DNA of 64,000 nucleotides from JAKJEP01 sp964580995 (GTDB lineage Bacteria > Planctomycetota > Phycisphaerae > Sedimentisphaerales > SM23-30). The position numbers and the translations under genes are program-made. Position 1 is the first letter of the stretch; every line of letters starts with the position of its first letter. The notes beneath the pieces are model-generated. The model worked only from the letters and a program-made list of their open reading frames with translations. It had not been told where the DNA came from and made no database searches. The stretch is from NCBI GenBank assembly GCA_964580995.1, contig CAZOMV010000005.1, positions 1 to 64,000 of the forward strand. The letters are read 5' to 3'. Positions 27,801 through 34,759 of this stretch are shown in pieces.

Positions 27801-28104
27801 CCAGCCAGGGATCGTCGGGGCCGGGATAATCCCAGTATTCATCGGAACCGGCATCGCCGTTGAGCATATTGCCGTCAGTACCAAAGAGGTCGTTAATCAG
27901 GACCGTATGGATCTGTTCGACAACGGCATCGACGCCGGCGTCGAGCGACTGGCGGAACTCCGAGCCGGTGACGATGGTCCGTTCCTTCTGGGTGGTGATG
28001 ACAAAGACGATCCCGATGATAAAGAGCAGCATAGTAATGACAATGGCCATGACCAGGGCACTGCCCCGCGGGCGATTTGCTTTTATTTTCACTTGCGTTG
28101 GCAT
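24835..28104 (-). CDS. Large GspK-like minor pseudopilin
   Basis: The protein has 1089 residues. The N-terminus (NRPRGSALVMAIVITMLLFIIGIVFVITTQKE) is a prepilin-like membrane helix with a Gly-Ser cleavage context and no FTLxE motif. This is typical for GspK/PilX-type proteins, which cap the pseudopilus. Two INIxTA motifs (MININTAYCD and GRININTASFYVIAQLPW) recall the helix-hairpin-helix repeats of GspK. A calcium-loop-like DADGDGIADSCW lies near 216 and a second Asp-rich stretch (DNDGNGRSDDPAQDGEDNN) near 850. At three times the size of a usual GspK it has large unrecognised insertions. AGGAAACTAAA precedes the ATG. It is the last gene of the minus-strand secretion cluster. Confidence 0.75.
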   Translation of the reverse strand: MPTQVKIKANRPRGSALVMAIVITMLLFIIGIVFVITTQKERTIVTGSEFRQSLDAGVDAVVEQIHTVLINDLFGTDGNMLNGDAGSDEYWDYPGPDDPWLASLEPESYNDNGTSGNTADDWVVWRHITDLYGNNFEPSPVGAPFYSPEDHTNPDQWDSTKAASRQNMVSWTPDHFIGRIISDNLTTETIYDGDNWDNPTTLDYVWKWGGQADADGDGIADSCWVRIPGVTGSQGQNVYAAVRIIDNCGMININTAYCDPRTLSTPEDWDGTQLTQINLDTIPVPNTANASSGILGIRAFDETLDLLNDFQTERSDGTTPATNQDYNRDVAVRVLNPAVPVAGITYYNPFDISDELALRYRFFLNSCSKHRYGYKSPDYLWDVTFEPGTNTVGKIYPYVLGEDIDNWFDNVNCGWEPTTGNANVGYYNRRAITTTYSFDRVMVPRDSDWTAASATSKGDTMPPVLKMFWDSWDNWNTATPLLRPVCISDVINKKTLGSATLSPEILAAAIWLALPSKDTLLTKQQFKATDLNWDATTREQLACQMAVNLIDYVDTDTISTHLRIDDNNLYFGFEAEAGHLYIARVGISYKNGNKHYALQIYNHGVGIKANINAVAGDWVIDVTGTATKKYNLPAFTLAAGDSMVFIDSSTADGFEATDFGSLSPAVELAGFTFDKDEEITLLGPSESTGSFIGQGQIPVDSIDVNGLPPDPDPADTINRKVSGTLDRAGREIAANKLLALENIILLSAWDSFDTTGVSTLNTQMTTPGPITVPYQIESNGTNNLLNMGEIYNTLIVNGMRVGGVYISLNENWYRLFGGGGGDITTGRLDAGDADYANLTRYLAVDGFSPFSDYWDNDGNGRSDDPAQDGEDNNHNGTIDASDPLETYANYGEASELAIAGRININTASFYVIAQLPWMQDTTLANNDVNKLKLAMAITAYRDLIDLSGYGGGAPNYSDRATATGLIPAPPVGPGFTQIGELLNVTQPLSGTYDQWYDFRRFEKDAVGSAVPMDFTADAVENDLEERNILFQRVSNLVTVRSDVFTAYIAIRVGEEGPQKRVIAIFDRSKVFSPADKPRLVALHPVPDPS

Positions 28105-28126
28105 TTTAGTTTCCTAATGCAATAAT

Positions 28127-28231
28127 TTTCACCACGAAGAACACGAAGTTCACGAAGAAAATATTTTTTGAAAATCAGTAAATCCGATTCACTTTTCACC
28201 TTCGTGTCCTTCGTGATCTTCGTGGTTTAAA
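28127..28231. repeat. Inverted repeat of 'ACCACGAAGxACACGAAG' type
   Basis: The left arm around 28127-28159 (TTTTCACCACGAAGAACACG and on) is answered by a near-reverse-complement right arm at about 28199-28231 (CTTCGTGTCCTTCGTGATCT and on). About 40 AT-rich bases lie between. It fills the gap between the GspK-like and GspJ-like genes. The sequence resembles a repeat class common in many environmental bacterial genomes. Confidence 0.75.
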
Positions 28232-28241
28232 ATATTCTTCC

Positions 28242-29381
28242 TCAGGGCCGCGGCGGCAGCTTGACGATATAACTGAACTCCACCCCCTCCGGAAAATACC
28301 GCCGCCCCTTATCATACAGCGTAAAGGTAAACTTCAAGGCACTGGGCCAGACATTAAAACCGTATCCCATTCCCGATAAACCAGTATTAATTGTCTGCAA
28401 TTGTTGATCGGAGAGCCAATCCAATTTATTGCTATTATCAATCGTATTATTAATGGCAGGATCCGATGGTGCACCAGTGACATTCCAATAAAAAGCAAAC
28501 TTGAATGGATTTTGGAGATCGTTACCCGGAAGTATTGTGTTGTTATTTAAAAGCAAACTATCAAAACCAACCCGATATTGATCATTGGGAAACCATGCCT
28601 GGACGGCGGAACTGGCAAACCATGTTTCAACCTTAAAATTGGTAACATCCGGAAGGAGATACATCGCCTGTAAAACATCGCCTCCAATATTTCCATTATA
28701 AATTTCATCTTGAATATTTTGATAAACCGGCCGGCGGATAAAGGACAGGAGTGTATTTTCATAAAACAAACCCAGATTGGGGCTAGTATTATCCGAAAAA
28801 TTAATAAAATCCAGATTTTTCCAGTAACTCAAGGTCGCATTTTCAACCGGATTATAATCGTAATTTATATTAGGATACGATGACGGGCTAGGAAGGGTAA
28901 ACCAGTTTAAAGTATTATCCGCCGTCAATATTTTGAAACGCCGGAAGAGAATTCGACGATCAGGATTATCTGAATCCGGCATTTCAATAATATCATTCGC
29001 TTGGCCATAATAAATTCGAGCAACATTCCCTGAAATGGAATTCCCATTGCCGTAATCCAGCGTCTGATAATCTCCATTGGCGAAAAAGACGATTCGATCG
29101 CGGCGTTCGAAGGTGACCGTATCTTCTTCGAAGATAATCGCCATCGGCAGATCCGGCCGCAGGCCGCGGAAGTCCTGGTCAAGCTGGAGCATGACCGCCC
29201 GGGCCTGCTGGAGGATTTCGCTGTAGGCCATCGCCTGGCCGGAGGCGTCGGTGGCGCTCTTGAAGACCATACCCGTCAGCAGCAGCATCCCGATGGTGAT
29301 CGCCACCGCGACCATCAGTTCCGGCAGCGTCACGCCGCGCCGGCGGCAAAAACCCAACTTGTATCTATTCCTGTTCATCAT
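28242..29381 (-). CDS. Minor pseudopilin, GspJ/PilW-like
   Basis: The protein has 379 residues from ATG 29381 (ATG 29378 is equally possible; the frame extends to 29408). The leader MMNRNRYKLGFCRRRG is followed by VTLPELMVAVAITIGMLLLTGMVF, a prepilin cleavage site with Glu+5 and a hydrophobic helix. After the helix comes ILQQARAVMLQLDQDFRGLRPDLP, the helical stretch typical of GspJ/PilW. The globular domain is Asn/Tyr-rich and unrecognised. It sits between the GspI-like and GspK-like genes, the usual GspI-J-K order. Confidence 0.78.
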   Translation of the reverse strand: MMNRNRYKLGFCRRRGVTLPELMVAVAITIGMLLLTGMVFKSATDASGQAMAYSEILQQARAVMLQLDQDFRGLRPDLPMAIIFEEDTVTFERRDRIVFFANGDYQTLDYGNGNSISGNVARIYYGQANDIIEMPDSDNPDRRILFRRFKILTADNTLNWFTLPSPSSYPNINYDYNPVENATLSYWKNLDFINFSDNTSPNLGLFYENTLLSFIRRPVYQNIQDEIYNGNIGGDVLQAMYLLPDVTNFKVETWFASSAVQAWFPNDQYRVGFDSLLLNNNTILPGNDLQNPFKFAFYWNVTGAPSDPAINNTIDNSNKLDWLSDQQLQTINTGLSGMGYGFNVWPSALKFTFTLYDKGRRYFPEGVEFSYIVKLPPRP

Positions 29382-29389
29382 AAAATTTC

Positions 29390-29547
29390 TTTTCACCACA
29401 GAGGGCACAGAGTTTAAAATCCTAATCTCTAATTTCTAAATACTAAACAAATTCCAATTGGAAAATTCAAATTTTTGAAATTTCTTAGAATTTAGATATT
29501 GGGTTTTAGTGCTTATCCATTCTCTGTGTTCTCTGTGGTTTAAAATA
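29390..29547. repeat. Long inverted repeat of 'ACCACAGAGxxCACAGAG' type
   Basis: The left arm at 29390-29412 begins TTTTCACCACAGAGGGCACA. The right arm at 29521-29546 reads TCTCTGTGTTCTCTGTGG and then TTTAAAA. About 105 very AT-rich bases lie between, including a stretch of CTAATTTCTAAATACTAAAC type. It occupies the gap between the GspI-like and GspJ-like genes and could form a long stem-loop. Confidence 0.78.
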
Positions 29548-29569
29548 TTCTTTTTCTTCTCCATCTGGC

Positions 29570-30706
29570 TTAGAACCGCACAATCTTCTGCGTCACCTGC
29601 ATCACCGGTTGCTGCTCGGCGAAATAAGGAAAATCCTCGATTGCCGGGGGAAATACCCAAAACTGCTGCAAATTTACCTCTAACGGAGTTCTCAATCGCA
29701 GCCACTCATCCCCATTATTATCCACCGTAATCTCCAGCACTTCATAAAGATACCCATTCACTGCATCTACAATATACGAACCTGGCCGAACAATGGCGGA
29801 TATCTCAGAATGAATCCAAAACCGATCATCATCCTTAAGGGCATTATTCGTTGCCGTATATCTCGTAACAGTCAAATCAATCAGCCAGGGCACCGGGAAT
29901 CTTCGATCCGTGGTGGAATCGGTATTGGATAGCGCCTCCGGCTTAAGCACCGCGGGATTGCTGCCGGTATATTGCTGGAGGGCATATCTGAGAGATTTAT
30001 TGGGGCAGCGAAGGGTAAAAATATAAAAGGTATATTCATTCGAGGTAGTAAAATGCCTTTGATAGAGAGCTTTCCAGCAATAATTTCTCGTCATCGCCAC
30101 ATCAAACAATGCCGGATGCAGATAGTCAACTCGATCCGTTGCGTCCATCGGATTATAAGTCGAAGTTGACTGATTGATTATTTCAATCACCCTCGGATCG
30201 GACTCATCCACGGCAGGACACATGATAGGACCGATGTCACCAATAAATTTAATGGAGGTATTTTCATATTTATTCGGAAGATAATTATAAGGATTGGTCT
30301 TTGTGCGGGACCAAAAAATCCATTCGGGATCTTTGGTCGGATTCGCAATAATATGATATTCATAATTTTCCGGGTCATCAATAGTAACTTCAACGCTATC
30401 AGCAAACACATTGGGTGTAACCAGCGGATGTACGGATGTGTCTCCCCTGTCTAATGTTTGATCTAAATTACCTGATATCAGCGTGAGTCGCTTCTCCGCC
30501 GCCTTGATTTCCAGTTCGGTCATAATCTCGGCGTTGTGGGAGTTAATGGCGTTGAGGGTGGCCTCCGCGGTCTCCTTGGAGGCCATCAGGCCGACGGGGA
30601 ACTGGGCCGCCACGAAGATCAGCCCCATCGAGAGGATCATCACGGCGAAGAGCACCTCGATCAGCGAAAACCCGGTTTGTCGTTTCTCAATCTTTTTCAT
30701 ATTCAT
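29570..30706 (-). CDS. Minor pseudopilin, GspI/PilV-like
   Basis: The protein has 378 residues. The N-terminus MNMKKIEKRQTG is followed by FSLIEVLFAVMILSMGLIFVAAQFPVGL, the cleavage/methylation motif with Glu+5 and the helix of GspI/PilV proteins. The FSLIEVL form is characteristic of that group. The globular domain (from about residue 60) has no recognised features beyond Asp- and Tyr-rich loops and is longer than in typical GspI (about 120 residues). It lies between the GspH-like and GspJ-like genes on the same strand. Confidence 0.78.
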   Translation of the reverse strand: MNMKKIEKRQTGFSLIEVLFAVMILSMGLIFVAAQFPVGLMASKETAEATLNAINSHNAEIMTELEIKAAEKRLTLISGNLDQTLDRGDTSVHPLVTPNVFADSVEVTIDDPENYEYHIIANPTKDPEWIFWSRTKTNPYNYLPNKYENTSIKFIGDIGPIMCPAVDESDPRVIEIINQSTSTYNPMDATDRVDYLHPALFDVAMTRNYCWKALYQRHFTTSNEYTFYIFTLRCPNKSLRYALQQYTGSNPAVLKPEALSNTDSTTDRRFPVPWLIDLTVTRYTATNNALKDDDRFWIHSEISAIVRPGSYIVDAVNGYLYEVLEITVDNNGDEWLRLRTPLEVNLQQFWVFPPAIEDFPYFAEQQPVMQVTQKIVRF

Positions 30707-30725
30707 CTTCTCATATCCGGCCTTT

Positions 30726-30790
30726 GGCAGCGACCATCGGGAGCGCCGCTAGCGGCGAGCGCCCGCGGCGTTCCCGCCGCAGGCTGTGCC
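30726..30790. repeat. Variant copy of dispersed element, with palindrome
   Basis: GCAGCGACCATCGGGAGC at 30727-30744 matches the start of the element at 31754. Where the others read ATCATATTCCATT, this copy has a perfect 14-bp palindrome, CGCCGCTAGCGGCG at 30744-30757. GAGCGCCCGCGGCG and a GCAGGCTGTGCCTGC hairpin follow. It lies in the gap between the GspH-like and GspI-like genes. Confidence 0.65.
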
Positions 30791-30792
30791 TG

Positions 30793-31644
30793 CTAATCTC
30801 GTATAATCGTACCGGTGTACATATTAATCAGAACCGGCTTCACATCCACCGTGCCGATATAATCCGTCCAGCGGGTGTCGGCACTCACCTCCTGCAACAT
30901 CTTATTCACCTCAAAAATATAAAGGCCTTTGGCGCTGGGTTCGTACACACACCATGGAACGGAATCTGTAATATTTATCCAATTAGCATAATTATTATCA
31001 TAATACAACAATGGCGGAGGAAGATCACCCGGCGATGAAACCAGGTTCACATTATATTCATTATTAAATACCTGGTCATCCGCATCCCACCAGGTTACAT
31101 ACAAATTTTTTACCACCAACTGACCGGTAGGGGAAAAAATAATGGAGAAAGTTGTCGAACCCAAAAGACCATATTGATCCGTATCATTATCACTCAAGTT
31201 GTAATTATTAGTGTTAATCTGTGTCTGATTGCTCGGATTCTGGGTAATCATTGAATAATCAATCACCCCGATTCCTTCCGGCAGAGCAACGGGTTTGGCA
31301 TTGGGCGCGGCGCGATACTCTGTTCCAGTGATATTTTCAATCAAGACTAGGTATTGCCTGCCTTTGGCCCAGCCGTTTTTGTCAAACTGGAAGCGGATGC
31401 CGGCGTATTTCTGGGTCTGGGCGGCGTGCACCTGGGCCTCGACCAGGGCGGAGCGGATCAGGTTCTGGGCGGCGCCTTCCTTGTTCGAGCTGATCATCTT
31501 CGTAAAGCCGGGCAGCACCAGCAGGGCCATCACCGCGATAATGGCCATCACCGTCAGCAGCTCGACCATGGTAAAGCCGGCCAGCCGGGTTGGTCGGGTT
31601 GGCTGGGCAGGTCGGGTTCGGGTTGTTTGTTGGGTTTTGTTCAT
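30793..31644 (-). CDS. Minor pseudopilin, GspH-like
   Basis: The protein has 283 residues. An unusual Thr/Arg/Pro/Gln-rich leader of 22 residues (TRTRPAQPTRPTR within it) comes from a run of near-repeats of GGTCGGGTTGG in the DNA. FTMVELLTVMAIIAVMALLVLPGF follows, a standard prepilin site and helix. NLIRSALVEAQVHAAQTQKYAGIRFQF is typical of GspH/FimT. The leader is longer than usual for type II pseudopilins. An alternative shorter start is not available in frame. Confidence 0.78.
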   Translation of the reverse strand: MNKTQQTTRTRPAQPTRPTRLAGFTMVELLTVMAIIAVMALLVLPGFTKMISSNKEGAAQNLIRSALVEAQVHAAQTQKYAGIRFQFDKNGWAKGRQYLVLIENITGTEYRAAPNAKPVALPEGIGVIDYSMITQNPSNQTQINTNNYNLSDNDTDQYGLLGSTTFSIIFSPTGQLVVKNLYVTWWDADDQVFNNEYNVNLVSSPGDLPPPLLYYDNNYANWINITDSVPWCVYEPSAKGLYIFEVNKMLQEVSADTRWTDYIGTVDVKPVLINMYTGTIIRD

Positions 31645-31830
31645 TTCTTCACCATCGTTTCCATCTCTACTAGATTATACGGCGGCAGGCCGCCATCGCC
31701 CAGTCCGGCGGACGGTGGGGCAAGCCCCACCGTACTTAACTCGCCTTGTTGCAGCGACCATCGGGAGCATCATATTCCATTCGCGCCCGCGTCGTTAAAG
31801 GGGCCTCTCGGCCCTGCAGGCAGCGCCTGC
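31645..31830. repeat. Palindromes and dispersed element between GspG- and GspH-like genes
   Basis: Three structures stand side by side. GGCGG-CAGG-CCGCC is at 31681-31694. A perfect 10-bp-arm hairpin ACGGTGGGGC-AA-GCCCCACCGT is at 31712-31733. A copy of the dispersed element with GCAGCGACCATCGGGAGC, then CATTCGCGCCCGCGTCGT, is at 31754-31796. Short hairpins GGGCC/GGCCC and GCAGGC/GCCTGC follow up to the next stop codon. Confidence 0.75.
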
Positions 31831-32487
31831 CTACATTTCGCTGGAGAGGATATCGTCGGCATTGAAGAATATCCCATCCCGACCGGCGGACCGCAGCAGC
31901 GGGAAATTGCCCACTCCCTGCGTCTGGTAGCTAAGCGGATGGCCCCAGGCATCATTCACTTCGATCAGGGCCTTCATTTGCCCATTAAATAAAACCGCAT
32001 CGTTATCGGCATTGGCGGTAACATCTGAGGGTATCTGGTTGAGGATCTTGCGGCAATCCGGTACATCGTCCAATTCGAAATATAGCAATTCAATATTCGC
32101 CTGCGCCATCCACATCTCATCGGTGCCGGCATCATCATCCCAGATACTGCCGCCTAAATGAATGCCGACTTGTATATCTCCGAGGTTTACATCTAACTTC
32201 TCTTTCCACCAATTTCGCCAATCCGCTACGTTAACGGCACCCGAATAATCGATCGGATACGGTTCAGCCGGAAACTCAAAATTCCGCCTGCCCTGGCTGT
32301 TAAAATTTTGATATTCCTTCATGGCAGTGACCAGCAACTGGATCGTGTTTTGGGTGTTCTGTTTTTTGGCGTTGTCAATGACATGCCCGGCCACCTTGAC
32401 CATCGCCCCGATCAGGATCGCCATCACCGCCATGACCACCAGCAGTTCCACCAGGGTAAACGCCTGCCGGATATGTTTTCGCTTCAT
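31831..32487 (-). CDS. GspG-like pseudopilin
   Basis: The protein has 218 residues from ATG 32487, which has AAGGAGC upstream; the frame itself extends to 32565 without a better start. MKRKHIRQA is followed by FTLVELLVVMAVMAILIGAMVKVAGH, a classical prepilin leader and helix. The tail ends RSAGRDGIFFNADDILSSEM, the GRDG-x-D-D motif that in GspG/type II major pseudopilins forms the calcium site. It is 25 bases after the other GspG-like gene. Confidence 0.85.
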   Translation of the reverse strand: MKRKHIRQAFTLVELLVVMAVMAILIGAMVKVAGHVIDNAKKQNTQNTIQLLVTAMKEYQNFNSQGRRNFEFPAEPYPIDYSGAVNVADWRNWWKEKLDVNLGDIQVGIHLGGSIWDDDAGTDEMWMAQANIELLYFELDDVPDCRKILNQIPSDVTANADNDAVLFNGQMKALIEVNDAWGHPLSYQTQGVGNFPLLRSAGRDGIFFNADDILSSEM

Positions 32488-32512
32488 ACTTTGCTCCTTC
32501 CCCAAAACCGTC

Positions 32513-33373
32513 CTACTCCCTGCGGTTAAAATTGGTAATATCATCTTCCGTGCCAAACACACCATCCAGCCCCGCCGAAATCAAAACAAAGGAATCCACA
32601 TTATACGGCCGGGCGGCACCACTTTGCCACTTATTGATTAAATAATTTTGATGAGATGGAGCTAAATTGGTTATTCCGGTTTTGGTATCCCACAGAAAAT
32701 AATTGAAGTTATTATAGGTTGTATCCGTATAATTTTGCAGCATATTGAAGGGATTCATAATATAACCATTATCGGCGTAATTATAAATAGCATGAATAAG
32801 CGAGCCTCTGGTATTCGCCTTAAAATACAAAATGGGCCTGGGTACTCGCGTATTCAATCCATCTAATATCACCGGATTGGGATTATTCCAGGCGTTTAAG
32901 TCATCACCACTAACTCCTTCCATGGCGGGTAAAACATCATCCAGCATACTTCCTACTTTGAGATTTTCAACATTGACAAACGGCCCCTTCCGATTGATAA
33001 TATTCCCACCCACATCACAAGGCTCCCCTGCCGTTGTAACCCTATAATAAGACTGCGGATTATAGCCCAAATAATCCAAACCAAACATAGCTTCCGCCAG
33101 CCGATGGGCACCCACATCCACCAGCGAAGCACTCGGTGTTTCACTATTCGGAACCAGAGCCGATTCCGGGGAAGAATCCGGATATTTATCCTGATCGTTG
33201 CGAAATTCATTGACCCCGATGGAAATCGCACTGATGGCTGCTTTCAAGGCCGCCACTTTCGCTTGCCTGCGAACCACATTCAGGGCAGGAACCAATACCC
33301 CTACCAGCAACGCGATGACCGATATAACCACCAGCAGTTCCACCAGCGTAAAAGCCTTGTATCTATATTTCAT
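32513..33373 (-). CDS. GspG-like pseudopilin
   Basis: The protein has 286 residues. MKYRYKA is followed by FTLVELLVVISVIALLVGVLVPALN, a prepilin cleavage site and helix. Downstream is VNEFRNDQDKYPDSSPESAL, as in GspG where a helix leads into the beta-sheet. It ends SAGLDGVFGTEDDITNFNR, close to the GspG calcium-site consensus. GAAGGAGAA precedes the start. It is the first of five pseudopilin genes after the GspF gene. With the neighbour at 31831 it forms a GspG pair of different sizes. Confidence 0.85.
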   Translation of the reverse strand: MKYRYKAFTLVELLVVISVIALLVGVLVPALNVVRRQAKVAALKAAISAISIGVNEFRNDQDKYPDSSPESALVPNSETPSASLVDVGAHRLAEAMFGLDYLGYNPQSYYRVTTAGEPCDVGGNIINRKGPFVNVENLKVGSMLDDVLPAMEGVSGDDLNAWNNPNPVILDGLNTRVPRPILYFKANTRGSLIHAIYNYADNGYIMNPFNMLQNYTDTTYNNFNYFLWDTKTGITNLAPSHQNYLINKWQSGAARPYNVDSFVLISAGLDGVFGTEDDITNFNRRE

Positions 33374-33494
33374 AACGATTCTCCTTCAATCAATTTATTA
33401 TTCAGGAAGGTTGCTGTGCGTTCCATTCCCGCATAAATATTATACCGTAATCCGGTAAATTTAATTTTCTCATCCTTTTTAAAAAGACTCTTTC

Positions 33495-34751
33495 TTATTT
33501 TGGACCTGATACACCCTGTATCAAGGATACCATCGGTAAAAACAGCGAAACGACAATGGAACCGCAGATCACACCGAGAAAGATAACCATGACCGGCTCC
33601 ATCAGGGAGATGAGCGAGCCGACCAGGACATCCACCTCATCGTCATAGTTGTCGGCGACCTTGGTGAGCATCTTATCCAGTTCACCCGTTTCTTCGCCCA
33701 CGTCGATCATGTTGGTAACCAGACTGTCGCAGACCCGGGTTTTGCGCAGCGGGTCGGCAAACGTTTCCCCCTTGCGGATGCTGTCGTGCACCCCGGCAAT
33801 GGCCCGGCGGTAAATTTCGTTGCCGGTTGTCTCTTTGGTAATGTTCAGGGCATCCAGAATCGGCACGCCGGCGGAGATCAGGGTTCCCAGCGTCCGGGTA
33901 AACCGGGCGATGGAGGTTTTGGCCAGAATCTGGCCCAACACAGGTATTTTTAAAGAGATCGTATCCAGCACAAACCGCCCCGTCTCGCTCATTCGGATCA
34001 AACGGAACAAAATGACCAGGACCACCGGGACTCCCAATAGCACCGCCCAGCCATATTGTTCACTGATCCACATCGATATGGCCAGTAAAATCTCCGTCGG
34101 GGCCGGGAGTTGAGTGTCGAAGTCGGCGAAAATTTTACGGAACTTGGGGATGACGAAGTACATAATCCCCATCACGATCGCGAAGGCAATAAAGAGTACG
34201 CAGACCGGATAGATCATGGCGCCGATCACTTTTCGTTTAAGCTTCTGGGCCTTTTCCATGAAATCCGCCAACCGGTTGAGGATCAGGTCCAGAACACCGC
34301 CAGCCTCCCCGGCTGCCACCATGTTCGTGTAGAGATTGTCAAAAGCCCTGGGAAATTTGGCCATCGCCTCGGAAAGTGTGGAACCGCCTTCGACCCCATC
34401 CGCCACCGCCCCGCAAACCGACTTCAAGGTGCCGGGTTTCTGCTGCTGCTCCAGAATCCGCAGAGAACGCAGAATCGGCAGGCCCGCATCCTGCAGGGTG
34501 CTGAGCTGGCGGGTGAACTGGGTGAGTTGTTTGAGCTTAACCTTGCCGCGTGTGCCACGTTTTGCTTTAGGAGCGGCCGTCTTCTTGGCCGCCTCCTTAC
34601 CGGTCCGGCGTGCGCCTTTTTCACGAATCCGGGTCGGGAAATATCCCATATTGCGGATCTTGCTGATCGCCTCTTCCGTGCTCAGGGCCTCCACTTCGTC
34701 CTTGACTTCCTGTCCCTGGGCATTCATCGCTTCATATTGAAAAGTCGGCAT
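33495..34751 (-). CDS. Type II secretion inner-membrane protein GspF / PilC
   Basis: The protein has 418 residues, close to the usual 400. It opens MPTFQYEAMNAQGQEVKDEVEALSTEEA, the standard GspF start. Two T2SSF repeats follow (about 80-205 and 280-405), each with the LARFTRTLGTLISAGVPILDAL type of motif, here LTQFTRQLSTLQDAGLPILRSL and IARFTRTLGTLISAGVPILDAL. There are three membrane segments (about 180-200, 230-255 and 385-410). A Lys/Arg/Ala-rich insert lies at about 45-72. It forms the rotor or platform on which the ATPase acts. It is 8 bases downstream of the GspE/PilB gene. Confidence 0.95.
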   Translation of the reverse strand: MPTFQYEAMNAQGQEVKDEVEALSTEEAISKIRNMGYFPTRIREKGARRTGKEAAKKTAAPKAKRGTRGKVKLKQLTQFTRQLSTLQDAGLPILRSLRILEQQQKPGTLKSVCGAVADGVEGGSTLSEAMAKFPRAFDNLYTNMVAAGEAGGVLDLILNRLADFMEKAQKLKRKVIGAMIYPVCVLFIAFAIVMGIMYFVIPKFRKIFADFDTQLPAPTEILLAISMWISEQYGWAVLLGVPVVLVILFRLIRMSETGRFVLDTISLKIPVLGQILAKTSIARFTRTLGTLISAGVPILDALNITKETTGNEIYRRAIAGVHDSIRKGETFADPLRKTRVCDSLVTNMIDVGEETGELDKMLTKVADNYDDEVDVLVGSLISLMEPVMVIFLGVICGSIVVSLFLPMVSLIQGVSGPK

Positions 34752-34759
34752 ACAACACC

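Noticed and set aside
28127..29547. Repeats around the GspJ-like gene as a CRISPR array
   Set aside because: There are only paired inverted arms, no regularly spaced direct repeats with unique spacers, and no cas gene in the window.
24471..31830. An insertion sequence or transposon bringing the repeats
   Set aside because: No transposase or integrase frame, and no pair of terminal repeats enclosing a gene, could be found.
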